From assembly GCF_904848625.1 (NCBI RefSeq), contig NZ_CAJHCP010000009.1, forward strand, positions 1 through 64,000: DNA of 64,000 bases, written 5' to 3'. Positions 36,639-44,810 of this stretch are shown here, in pieces. A program made the position numbers and the translations under genes. The notes beneath the pieces were generated by a model. The model was not told the origin of the DNA, ran no database searches, and saw only the letters and a list, made by a program, of their open reading frames with translations. Every line of letters starts with the position of its first letter. The stretch's first letter is position 1. This stretch comes from Paraburkholderia metrosideri (lineage in GTDB: Bacteria; Pseudomonadota; Gammaproteobacteria; Burkholderiales; Burkholderiaceae).

Positions 36639-38843
36639 ATGTCCACAAACCCTCCTGTAAAACGCCGATTTCGAGGCCTTATCCTGATTCCAGCCGTGGG
36701 CGCTCTGGTACTCGCCGCCGTCTGGATTGGTGTGCTGACCCGGCTATCTACGGAAAGGGCGGAAGTGTTACAGGTTGCTCAGTCCAAGGCAGATGTCTTG
36801 GCTGATGCTCTGGTCCAGCACACGGAGACCACGATTCACGATGTGGATGTCATCGCGCTCGTGGTGAAACTTCAGTTCGAAAAAAACCCAGCGTCAGTGA
36901 ATCTAAAGGCACTGCAAGACGCGGGGTTCTTCACGAGGGAAACCGCAGCCCAAGTCTCGATTGTCGACGCCGGCGGACGTATTCTACAAAGCACCATCCC
37001 TTACGCCGGCGGCGTGTACATTACCGATCGCCAGCACTTTGCGATCCATCGGAGACCTGACGTATCGGGACTCTATATCAGCAAACCAGTGCTCGGCAGG
37101 GTCTCCGGGAAATGGACCATTCAACTGTCGCGCCGGCTGGAGACCAAGAACGGGCACTTCGCGGGCGTGGTAGTCGTCTCCGAGGATCGCCGTTACCTGA
37201 CGCGCGGATTTACGGACGTCGCTGCGCTCGGCGAGAACGGCTCGGCGGCCGTCTTCCTGCAGAACGGCTCGAAGCTATCTGATGACGCGATCGGGGAGGA
37301 AGCAACCGGCAGGCAGGCTAAAGGTCGCGATGGTCGAGAACCCACGACGAAAGTTGACGATCAGATAACTGCGCGGCGTACCGTGCCGAGCTACCCGCTT
37401 CACGTCGTGGTGTCCCTTCGTCGTTCGGACACACTGGCGGCCTATAACAATATGAAATCGGTGTATCTGACGAGCGCCGTCGTGCTATCGATCTTTTTCG
37501 CAATGTTTGTGAGTGCGATTTCGGTACTCGTACATCGCCTTCTCAAGAGTCGCGAACGGCTTCGAGTCCTCTCCGAGACCGATACGCTCACAGCTCTGTG
37601 GAACCGCCATGGCTTATTCGCGCGGTTAAACGAGGAAATCGCAAAGCAGCCATGCCTGAACCGCCTCGCTGTCGTCTACCTTGACCTTGGCAATCTTAAG
37701 CAGGTGAACGACACACTCGGCCACGAAGCCGGCGACCAGTTGTTGAAGAAGATTTCCGTGCGGCTCCGGCAAGGGCTGTCGCCTTACGCCATCGGCCGGT
37801 TTGGTGGTGATGAATTCCTCGTGATAGTGACGCCTGACGATAGCGATGCAGACGTCTATCCTGCGACACACAGGGCGATAGATGCGATTGTCGCCATATT
37901 TGAGACGGCGGTCACGCTGCGCGGAAACGTCTTCAAAATCCGGGCAAGCATTGGAGTCTCGATACGTGCACGCAGTGAGGATGGCGTGTCGACGCTTATT
38001 CGCGAGGCCGACGAGGCGATGTACGCCGCCAAGGCACAGATGGTGAGTACGCACAAGACGAACTGGCGATACTATTCAAACGAGATGCGCGAGAGCGGGC
38101 GTCTCGCGGTTGAAAACGGACAGCGCCTACGCATCGCCTTGAGCGACGGTAACCTCCGGCTTACCTTCTCCCCTATCCGTGATTTGCGAAGTAAGCAGGT
38201 GGAAGGCTTCCGCGTTGCAGTTGCCGTCCTGGAGGAAAAGGGCAACCTGGTGCCCGTGAATTCCTCCCTGTCAATCAACGAAGAAAATGGGCTACTTGGG
38301 CCGATGACTGAGTTCGCCTTTGCTCAGATCTGCGTCACGCTCCTGAGTTGGAAGGAGGATGGGGCAGCGCCGGCACGGCTCACCTACCCGCTGGACAAAG
38401 AACAATTTCTCAATGTCGACTGCGCCCTCATTATCCGCGAACTCGTGCGGACGTTTAAATTTGTGCCGGACTCATTCGTGCTGGAAGTACCGGAAATAGC
38501 GTTTTTTGACGAACCCGTCCTCGCGGCACAACGCGTCGCTGCACTTGCCAGCACAAGGGTGTGCCTGATGCTTGGCACTTTCTCGGGCGGCTTTGATGCG
38601 TTTAAGTTACTCGAGAATAATCTGATCCGAGGTGTGGTAATTGGACCCCAGTCATGTTCGGCTGATATTTTGACTTCGGCGGTCGAGTGCGTAACACATT
38701 CAGGCCGGACAGTTATGCTGGAGTCGGAAGAGCTATCCGCAAAGGTGGCTCTCAACTCGTCGGTATCCATAATAGATTTTCTCGACGCCCATCTCGACAA
38801 AAATGCAGCCGTTCGATTATTGAGAAAGCCGACGAGTCCTTGA
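36639..38843 (+). CDS. Membrane diguanylate cyclase-type protein with degenerate EAL domain
   Basis: 734 residues from the ATG at 36639 (the longer frame overlaps the YciI gene). TM1 (about 12-34), a periplasmic dCache-like sensor (about 40-265; VDAGGRILQSTIPYAGGVYITDRQHF), TM2 (about 275-303), then a GGDEF domain with intact GGDEF at 389-393. No RxxD inhibitory site is seen five residues before it. The C-terminal roughly 230 residues follow an EAL layout, but the signature is lost: EGF instead of EAL, LGTFSGGFDAF where DDFGTG is expected, GVVIGPQ where the KID segment should be. So it is probably a c-di-GMP synthase with a non-catalytic EAL module. Confidence 0.85.
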   Translation: MSTNPPVKRRFRGLILIPAVGALVLAAVWIGVLTRLSTERAEVLQVAQSKADVLADALVQHTETTIHDVDVIALVVKLQFEKNPASVNLKALQDAGFFTRETAAQVSIVDAGGRILQSTIPYAGGVYITDRQHFAIHRRPDVSGLYISKPVLGRVSGKWTIQLSRRLETKNGHFAGVVVVSEDRRYLTRGFTDVAALGENGSAAVFLQNGSKLSDDAIGEEATGRQAKGRDGREPTTKVDDQITARRTVPSYPLHVVVSLRRSDTLAAYNNMKSVYLTSAVVLSIFFAMFVSAISVLVHRLLKSRERLRVLSETDTLTALWNRHGLFARLNEEIAKQPCLNRLAVVYLDLGNLKQVNDTLGHEAGDQLLKKISVRLRQGLSPYAIGRFGGDEFLVIVTPDDSDADVYPATHRAIDAIVAIFETAVTLRGNVFKIRASIGVSIRARSEDGVSTLIREADEAMYAAKAQMVSTHKTNWRYYSNEMRESGRLAVENGQRLRIALSDGNLRLTFSPIRDLRSKQVEGFRVAVAVLEEKGNLVPVNSSLSINEENGLLGPMTEFAFAQICVTLLSWKEDGAAPARLTYPLDKEQFLNVDCALIIRELVRTFKFVPDSFVLEVPEIAFFDEPVLAAQRVAALASTRVCLMLGTFSGGFDAFKLLENNLIRGVVIGPQSCSADILTSAVECVTHSGRTVMLESEELSAKVALNSSVSIIDFLDAHLDKNAAVRLLRKPTSP

Positions 38844-38887
38844 AGAAGGTAAGCTTACTTAAGTGAAACTCACGGCCGACTCAGTAA

Positions 38888-39157
38888 GTGAAAAATCAGG
38901 AAATTGTTGTTTACGCGGCTGAAGTCGCAGTCGGACGCGAGCGCGTAAGCGTTCGACTAGTGGTACGAGAAGCACTGATGCTCGTTGAGCGGGAACTGAT
39001 TCAGGCGGATGGCACATCCTTCATCCATTCCGTTTCGGCCGGTGCTCACGCCGCCGCGTACGACTATTTCACTGCAGACCCGTATTTCGCGCAATTGGAA
39101 CGGCACTATAGTGCAATTCAAGAGAAAATTCGCCAGCGTTTAAACCAAGAGGAATGA
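38888..39157 (+). CDS. Small hypothetical protein
   Basis: 89 residues from a GTG at 38888. No signal peptide or membrane helix; an alternating beta start (EIVVYAAEVAVGRERVSVRLVV) and a charged helical end (AIQEKIRQRLNQEE). I do not recognise it. It lies 44 bp after the GGDEF gene and 40 bp before the LuxR gene, so it may be co-transcribed with either. Confidence 0.45.
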   Translation: MKNQEIVVYAAEVAVGRERVSVRLVVREALMLVERELIQADGTSFIHSVSAGAHAAAYDYFTADPYFAQLERHYSAIQEKIRQRLNQEE

Positions 39158-39197
39158 GCGAACTTGATATTTCTGAGAAGCTGTGGGAGGAATACAC

Positions 39198-39923
39198 GTG
39201 AATATCGGGGGAGTACTGGCCGCAATCAATGTGCTCGGCGAGTGCGGACACGACATAGAGCTTCATCCGCGGCTCAGAGCCATTTTCTCGCAGCTCCAAG
39301 TTCCCTCGTTTATCTTCAGTTCCTTCCGCGTGGACACGAACGGACCCACGACCGATTATCGCTTCCTTGTTGGATGCAACCCGGAGTGGATTCAGATCTA
39401 TCAGCACCGCCACTGGTACAGCAATGACCCGTATCTCCAGTATGCGCGGTGCAATGCGGTGCCGGCGCCCGGCAGTAGCATCCAGATAACGAGCGCGGGC
39501 CAACGCGATATGCGCTCCATGGCTCGTCAATACGGATTTCGGAGCAACCTGATCGTCCCCGCGCATTCACGCGCAACATCGCTGCTCGGCGTCTTGCACG
39601 TGGCGAGCGAAATCGAAGTTGAGGACGGTGGGGAAGCCCGACTGTTTGAATGGCAAGCACTCTTACGCGCAATTGCGATGACGCTTCTGGATGTACGCAT
39701 GTTGGCGCAGCGCAACTTGATGGTCGCAAAGTTTGAACTCGATGACCGCGACCTGACTGCACTTCGGCTTGTGCTGGCAGCGGAACCAGCACAGGAAGTG
39801 GCGAAGAGCTTGGGACTCTCGGTCGCGAGTATCTATTCCATGTACTCGCGGATAAACGAGAAGATGGGCACAAATCGAATCAACGAGGCTGCGCGTCTAG
39901 CGCAACAGTACGATTTGCTGTAA
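39198..39923 (+). CDS. LuxR-type regulator with autoinducer-binding domain (LuxR solo)
   Basis: 241 residues. The GTG at 39198 is preferred because GGAGGA ends seven bases upstream; a GTG at 39183 lies within that box. The N-terminal domain has the AHL-pocket spacing of LuxR proteins: WIQIY then NDP, equivalent to Trp57, Tyr61, Asp70 and Pro71 of TraR. The position of Trp85 appears to be Gly. The C-terminal HTH (LDDRDLTALRLVL ... SVASIYSMYSRINEKMG) is divergent: the usual Glu is Asp and the Gly is not kept. No luxI homologue is in the window, so it is a solo, possibly with a non-AHL ligand. Confidence 0.83.
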   Translation: MNIGGVLAAINVLGECGHDIELHPRLRAIFSQLQVPSFIFSSFRVDTNGPTTDYRFLVGCNPEWIQIYQHRHWYSNDPYLQYARCNAVPAPGSSIQITSAGQRDMRSMARQYGFRSNLIVPAHSRATSLLGVLHVASEIEVEDGGEARLFEWQALLRAIAMTLLDVRMLAQRNLMVAKFELDDRDLTALRLVLAAEPAQEVAKSLGLSVASIYSMYSRINEKMGTNRINEAARLAQQYDLL

Positions 39924-39969
39924 GTGGCTGCGGCATTGCTATTCCGCCACTTTAGCCCGCTCGATCGGT

Positions 39970-40118
39970 GTAGTAATCATTTAGCAGATTGCGATGCCGT
40001 CCAGACCCTGAACGCCTATGGAGACGTGGTCGATGCCACGGCCAATACCGCTGAGCAGAGTGCGTCTTCGAATCGCAATCAGATCGGGGTAACAGCCGGA
40101 TTGAATCATCAGTTCTGA
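39970..40118 (+). pseudogene. 3' fragment of a porin gene
   Basis: The plus frame ends with LNAYGDVVDATANTAEQ, then a short Ser/Asn linker and NQIGVTAGLNHQF. This matches the last two strands of Burkholderia porins (compare VYGTVDYNKV ... GIAVGLRHIF in the porin at 22402) including the terminal Phe. Nothing upstream of about 39970 fits a porin. So only the tail survives, marking a deletion or insertion boundary next to the LuxR gene. Confidence 0.7.
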
Positions 40119-40126
40119 TTCAGCAT

Positions 40127-41029
40127 TCACGTCAACCCGATATCCGCCATGCCGGCTTCGAAATGACGGATCACCTCGCGCGCACCGTGCGAAAGCTGCC
40201 GACGCGCGGCCACGCATAAATGCAGTTGCAACGGCTTCAGATGCGCATCTTTAAGCGGGCGAAAATTCATCTGACCGGCTGCGACATCGGCCGCCACGTC
40301 GAGCCAGCACAGCACAGCGACGCCTACACCTTGACGTACGAGTGAACGCATCATCTGGGTGTTGTTGCACGCCATGAAGCGCTGCGCGTCGACATCGTGA
40401 CGATCGAATAGCGATGTCACGCGTTCGCTGATCACCAGTGGCGGCGCGGGAAGAATCGGCTTGTAATCGAGCGTATGGCTGACGCGCACATGCGCGCTAT
40501 CCTGCAACGGATGGCCCGATTGAAACGCCACACCCAATGGCGCACTCGCCGACGCGCGAATCTGGAGATCCCTGGTGGATTCCGATGCCAGCAGCAAACC
40601 GAAATTCACGTCACCGGCGATGATCTTGCGCGCCACTTCGTCGTTGTCCAATACCTGAACGCCGACCGTCAGTCCCGGATGGTCGGCGGCCAGCTTTGCA
40701 ATGACCTCTGCGACGAAGCCTTCAGTCAGCGCGTCGATGATCGCCACTTCGATATGTCCGCGCTTCAGTCCCTGCAGCTCATCGATCTGCGTCAATGCGC
40801 GGCGGTAGTCGCGTTGCCAACCCCGCACGAGGTTGACGAACACTTCGCCCCCTGCAGTCAGACGCAAGCCTCCTGGCACGCGTTCAAACAGCGGCGCGCC
40901 GATTTCTTTTTCTGCCTGAAGCACCTGACGGTCGATCGCAGAGGCGGACACGTGCAGTGCTGCCTTCCTGATGCTGCCATAGTCGACGATTGCGCTGAAG
41001 TAGTGGGTGAAGCGTGAAAACGTGATCAT
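40127..41029 (-). CDS. LysR-family transcriptional regulator
   Basis: 300 residues from the ATG at 41029. An N-terminal winged HTH (about 1-60; FSAIVDYGSIRKAALHVSASAIDRQVLQAEKEIG-like) and a C-terminal substrate-binding domain (about 90-295). It is divergent from the truncated Rieske oxygenase across 108 bp, the usual arrangement for a LysR activator and its target. The gene itself looks intact, so it may be an orphan after loss of its target. Confidence 0.9.
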   Translation of the reverse strand: MITFSRFTHYFSAIVDYGSIRKAALHVSASAIDRQVLQAEKEIGAPLFERVPGGLRLTAGGEVFVNLVRGWQRDYRRALTQIDELQGLKRGHIEVAIIDALTEGFVAEVIAKLAADHPGLTVGVQVLDNDEVARKIIAGDVNFGLLLASESTRDLQIRASASAPLGVAFQSGHPLQDSAHVRVSHTLDYKPILPAPPLVISERVTSLFDRHDVDAQRFMACNNTQMMRSLVRQGVGVAVLCWLDVAADVAAGQMNFRPLKDAHLKPLQLHLCVAARRQLSHGAREVIRHFEAGMADIGLT

Positions 41030-41137
41030 GGCCGTGTTGAGTTTTTTGCAACGGGGTGACGACAATTTGCTTGTTTATTGGAACGGCGCCATCCGTAAAA
41101 ACAAGTCATCAAATTTCGCCAATTCAAAAGGACGCCC

Positions 41138-41530
41138 ATGACATCGACCAGGGCCATCGTCTCGCCCCCACCCGATTGCACCTTTGACGCCGACGACTGG
41201 CAGCGTCTCGCGATGCACTGGTATCCGATCGCATTGAGCGACAGCGTGCGTGCCGCGCCGGTCGCTGCGATGTTGCTCGACGTGCCACTCGTGGTGTATC
41301 GCGTGGACGGCAAGCTGGTCGTCGCGCGTGACGTCTGTCCGCATCGAGGTGTGCCCTTGAGCATCGGCAAGCACGATGGAGAGGGCGTGGTGTGCCGCTA
41401 TCACGGTCTGCGCTTTGGCGAGGGCGGCCGCTGCAACCGGATTCCTGCCAGCCCGAATATCCCGATTCCGGCCAAGCTGCATTTGCGCACTTATCCGGCT
41501 CGATCTTGGTGTCGTGTGGGGAGGCCATGA
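41138..41530 (+). pseudogene. Rieske oxygenase alpha subunit, truncated after the Rieske domain
   Basis: From the ATG at 41138 the frame encodes an aromatic-ring-type Rieske domain: WYPIALSDSV, CPHRG (about residues 68-72) and CRYHG (about 86-90), the 2Fe-2S ligands. Homology stops after LHLRTYPA (about 41500), followed by eight unrelated residues and a stop. The catalytic iron domain (roughly 230 residues in full-length relatives) is gone. The remaining 130-residue product would be a lone Rieske ferredoxin-like piece. Confidence 0.82.
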
Positions 41531-41876
41531 GGGCGACGCAGGCGCGACGTTTGTCGTCGGCGATGACGCTGAAATGCACGCCTGCGCTGACGCAGCGAAA
41601 ACCGTTTTCGACGAAGTGGAACATCGCTGGCGCACAACGGGAGCCGGCGGCAAGGCGCTATATGAATACGCGGAGCAACGCGCTAATGTGCTGGGCTGGC
41701 GACTGAATCTGGACATCAAAGGTCATCGTGTCAGTGATTTTCCGCATGCGATCTATAAGGCGGGCAATCTCGGCGATTTCGATGCGTCGCCCAATCCTGG
41801 TTTGTGGATACTGGAAATTCAACTGGCGCATCCAACGCGGCCTTTTGGCGCGTTCTATGAGGATCTGCTGGTTTGA
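41500..41876 (+). pseudogene. C-terminal fragment of an M24-family metallopeptidase
   Basis: In the frame +1 relative to the Rieske piece, sequence from LDLGVVWGGHEGDAGATFVVG to ILEIQLAHPTRPFGAFYEDLLV reads as the C-terminal half of an M24 (aminopeptidase P-like) protein: the GHRVSDFPHA histidine region and two late Glu (LEIQ and YED) of the metal site are visible. The N-terminal half is absent and there is no start. The junction with the Rieske fragment lies within about 41495-41505. Confidence 0.68.
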
Positions 41877-41889
41877 TGTAGTACGGCGG

Positions 41890-42092
41890 CCCGATTCGAT
41901 AGCGACATAAGTCTCTTCCCCCGTTTGTGACTCGCCACTCGTCAGCATTTCACCGGTCGCGCGACTTCGCAGACCACCGTGGTACTCCTCTTCAAGCACG
42001 TGACGCCCGTTGGGCACAGAAATCGACTCGTGCGGCCCGATATCGCGAACCGTCAACGTTCCGGATATCATTCTGTACGTGTCGCGAACCAT
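41890..42092 (-). pseudogene. Truncated DUF3224-like fragment
   Basis: On the minus strand the frame from 42092 contains GTLTVRDIGPHES, then LEEEYHGGLRSRATGEMLTSGES and TYVAIES, resembling the first two thirds of DUF3224 proteins (xFHGDLxATSxGEML ... GYVAIE). After VAIES the similarity ends at the M24 fragment. It looks like the surviving 5' part of a broken gene. Confidence 0.5.
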
Positions 42093-42249
42093 GATGCTGA
42101 AGGCTCACTGAAAGTCAGGATGATTTCGCCTTTGCCATTGCACGTGGTCTGGGGAAGGCCACACATCCAGAAACAGAAGACTCCATCGGCGCCCGCGACG
42201 AAACGCCGGGATCCGCCGGGCCGAGTCATACACCTCGTGAGGAAGAGCA

Positions 42250-42876
42250 TTGGTAAAAGAGAATAACGCGCGAGAAGTCCAAGGCTCTCCATCGACGCGC
42301 GATAACGCAGGAGGAGACAGCGGAAGCCTCGCAGGAAAAGTCACCGCAATTGGGCTATTCCTGATCTTTGCGCGTATCGGTCTTACTAGTTTTGGTGGCG
42401 GATTGAGCGGCTGGTTCATGCGCGAGTTCGTGCACGACCGGCACTGGCTCACCGAAGAAGAGTTCCTGAACGGACTCGCTTTGTCGCAAGCACTGCCGGG
42501 CGTCAACATAAAAAATCTGGCTATCTGGATCGGCTATCGTTTGCTCGGCTGGCGCGGCGCGGTTGCAGGATTTTCCGGCATCATCTTTCCGCCAGCGATC
42601 TTCATCGTGTTGTTGGGCGTGTTCTTCTCCGCGATCGCCTACCTTCCTCTAACGCATATCGCTTTAGCTGGAGCAGCCGCCGGTGCAATCGGCCTGTCGT
42701 TATCCATGGCAATTACCGCTGCGCGCAGACTGCCGCGGCGCTTCTTTCCCTATCTGGTGCTGATTGCGACTTTCGCGGCAGTCGCGCTATTCAGGGTGTC
42801 GCTCGTGTGGACCGTATTGATTGCGGGTGTGCTGAGCGTCGGTTACGAATACGTCCGCTCGTCGCAGCAAAGCTGA
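42250..42876 (+). CDS. chrA: Chromate transporter, N-terminal half protein
   Basis: 208 residues. The start is a TTG at 42250 supported by GAGGAAG five bases upstream; the first ATG would remove TM1. The CHR-domain signature FARIGLTSFGGG and EEEFLNGLALSQALPGVNIKN are seen, followed by several helices. The family exports chromate or transports related anions. This is the short, split form: the partner half is the next gene, 34 bp downstream. Confidence 0.88.
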   Translation: MVKENNAREVQGSPSTRDNAGGDSGSLAGKVTAIGLFLIFARIGLTSFGGGLSGWFMREFVHDRHWLTEEEFLNGLALSQALPGVNIKNLAIWIGYRLLGWRGAVAGFSGIIFPPAIFIVLLGVFFSAIAYLPLTHIALAGAAAGAIGLSLSMAITAARRLPRRFFPYLVLIATFAAVALFRVSLVWTVLIAGVLSVGYEYVRSSQQS

Positions 42877-42910
42877 CGATCGCCGATCAAGTCAAGAAGA
42901 GCGACTTCAA

Positions 42911-43447
42911 GTGTCCCGAACCCTCATCGCACTATTTTCGGTTTTTGCGCCACTGTCGATTGTGACCGTTGGTGGCGGCCAGGGGATCATTGCCGAAGTC
43001 CAACGACAAGTCGTCGATGTCCATCACTGGATGACTCACGCGCAGTTCCTGAGCGACTTCGCGATTGCGCGGCTGGCGCCAGGTCCAGGGTCGCTGCTCG
43101 CAACGTTGATCGGTTGGCAGGTTGGCGGCTTTGGCGGGGCCGTGGTGGCAACGCTGGCATTGTTCGGCCCGACCGCGTTCCTGATGTACGGCGCCGCGCA
43201 TGTGTGGAACCGTCATGAAGGCGCGCGATGGCTGAACGCGTTGCAGGCAGGGCTGCGGCCTGTTGCTGCGGGTCTTATTCTCGCCGCCGTGTATGTGTTG
43301 ATCAAGGAACTCGACGGCGGCTGGGTTGCGTGGGTCACTTCGGCGATCGCGAGCGTACTTGTGATGACCACCCGGATTAATCCAGTGATTCTGATTGCGG
43401 GTGGCGCGACGGTGTTTATCGGCGCGCACTTTGCCGGATTGCTTTAG
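42911..43447 (+). CDS. chrA: Chromate transporter, second half protein
   Basis: 178 residues from the GTG at 42911. The CHR signature is repeated in the form VFAPLSIVTVGGGQGIIAEVQRQVVD and LSDFAIARLAPGPGSLLATLIGW, then four or so helices. It pairs with the preceding gene to form a two-component short-chain chromate transporter. No ChrB regulator is adjacent. Confidence 0.88.
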   Translation: MSRTLIALFSVFAPLSIVTVGGGQGIIAEVQRQVVDVHHWMTHAQFLSDFAIARLAPGPGSLLATLIGWQVGGFGGAVVATLALFGPTAFLMYGAAHVWNRHEGARWLNALQAGLRPVAAGLILAAVYVLIKELDGGWVAWVTSAIASVLVMTTRINPVILIAGGATVFIGAHFAGLL

Positions 43448-43652
43448 GGCGTGGCTGATAGGCTGCGGTAGCTGGCATGCCGATATCCTCTGCAAGTGTG
43501 GACGGCTACATTGAATGACGCAGGTACTCGCGACGGAGGTGATTGGGAGCTAACCTGACCCGACGCGACACGCCGCCCAACAGAAGAGCTTGTGATTCGT
43601 ATGAAACAACATAGACTTGATTCTTATCGTTCAGCCTGATGGAGAACCAATC

Positions 43653-44420
43653 GTGGATTGCAAGTCTCGTCACTGCACCTGCCCGGAATCCCCGCCTTCC
43701 ATCGCAAGCGGCCGGCGTACAGCGCTGAAAGCGGGCCTCGGCATCGCACTCGCTGGAGCGGTCGGCGCCTCCGCGCTTTCCGTGTCAACTGTCTCGATGG
43801 CCGCCGCACTGACGAAGAAAGAGCGTGACGCTTTGACGCCCGATCAGATCATCGAAGGCATGAAGAAAGGCAACGAGCGCTTTCGCTCGGGAACCGCGCA
43901 TCAACATGACTATCTTGCGCAGAAGCGGGCAAGCGCCGCAGGGCAGTTTCCTGCCGCTGTGATTCTCAGTTGTATCGACTCCCGCGCCCCGGCGGAACTC
44001 ATACTCGATTCTGGCATCGGCGATACCTTTAACGCACGTATAGCGGGCAATGTTGCTAACGAGGACCTGGCGGGAAGCCTCGAATTCGCTTGCGCCGCAG
44101 CCGGGGCCAAGGTCGTGTTAGTGATGGGCCATACGGATTGCGGTGCGATCAAGGGCGCCATTGACAACGTTCAGCTCGGCAATCTGACGGGCTTGCTTGC
44201 GAAGATAAAGCCTGCCATTGATGCGACCCAATATGAAGGAAAGCGTACCGGCAGCAACATCGAATTCGTGGATAAGGTAGCAAGAGTCAATGTCCAGAAC
44301 ACGATAGACGACCTACGCAAGCGCAGTGAAATTCTGGCGTCAATGGAAAAGGATGGAAAGATAAAGATGGTGGGTGCGATGTATCACCTGAGCAACGGCA
44401 AAGTCGAATTTTTGACCTGA
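43653..44420 (+). CDS. Exported beta-class carbonic anhydrase
   Basis: 255 residues from the GTG at 43653 with GGAG about nine bases upstream; an in-frame TTG at 43617 is less likely. The N-terminus has a twin-arginine motif (GRRTALKAG, Arg21-Arg22) and a hydrophobic stretch to about residue 52, so Tat export is probable. Zinc ligands and dyad: Cys107, Asp109, Arg111 (CIDSR), His160 and Cys163 (HTDC). It interconverts CO2 and bicarbonate in the periplasm. A terminator follows 29 bp downstream. Confidence 0.9.
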   Translation: MDCKSRHCTCPESPPSIASGRRTALKAGLGIALAGAVGASALSVSTVSMAAALTKKERDALTPDQIIEGMKKGNERFRSGTAHQHDYLAQKRASAAGQFPAAVILSCIDSRAPAELILDSGIGDTFNARIAGNVANEDLAGSLEFACAAAGAKVVLVMGHTDCGAIKGAIDNVQLGNLTGLLAKIKPAIDATQYEGKRTGSNIEFVDKVARVNVQNTIDDLRKRSEILASMEKDGKIKMVGAMYHLSNGKVEFLT

Positions 44421-44448
44421 CATCGCGGTCGCGCTGCTTGACTCTATC

Positions 44449-44474
44449 GGCCCCTCTCGTCGGGGCCCTGTTTG
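44449..44474 (+). terminator. Rho-independent terminator after the carbonic anhydrase gene
   Basis: GGCCCC at 44449-44454, a seven-base loop and GGGGCC at 44462-44467 form a 6-bp GC stem, followed by CTGTTTG. The T-run is short, so strength is moderate. Confidence 0.6.
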
Positions 44475-44720
44475 CCGTAATTTTTCGCATCAGCGCGCGA
44501 CAGTTTCCTGACTGCCGATTACGCCGCGCTCGAACTGCCACTTTCCAATGTTGCGCATGACGCCAACGCATCGATGGCGATGGTAGAGCGACATGGTTGC
44601 CTTCATCGCATCACTCTCCCAGGCTGGCCAATTACCGTAACAACAACGCCCGAGCGAGGCATCCGCATTTCAGGCAAGCGTGTCACTTGGTACGCGTGAG
44701 CTCGTGAAATGGCTCTCTCG

Positions 44721-44777
44721 GGGTATTCCCTTATTTGTTTTGAAAAATTGGATACAAAAAGCCAGTTTGGGTATTCT
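44721..44777 (+). promoter_or_regulatory. Candidate GntR promoter and operator repeats
   Basis: TTGGAT at 44749-44754 and TATTCT at 44772-44777 are separated by 17 bp and would place transcription start about 27 bases before the ATG at 44811. The octamer GGGTATTC occurs twice, at 44721-44728 and 44769-44776, flanking TTGGATACAA, which itself is near-palindromic and resembles FCD-type GntR sites. Autoregulation is an inference. Confidence 0.35.
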
Positions 44778-44810
44778 GCTCCCTTGTCCTCGTCCCACCG
44801 ATACGCCTCC

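Larger units (their letters stand above)
44421..44810. other. 390-bp gap between carbonic anhydrase and GntR gene
   Basis: It holds the terminator at 44449 and the GntR control elements at 44721-44777, listed separately. The middle part (about 44480-44700) has open frames without recognisable features. Confidence 0.45.

Noticed and set aside
30604..40118. Integrative element with integrase or tRNA attachment site
   Set aside because: No integrase, tRNA or flanking direct repeat was seen; only a dead transposase and a porin stump support island status.
41138..41876. A functional Rieske-containing fusion enzyme
   Set aside because: The two homologies are in different frames and the first frame stops eight residues past the joint.
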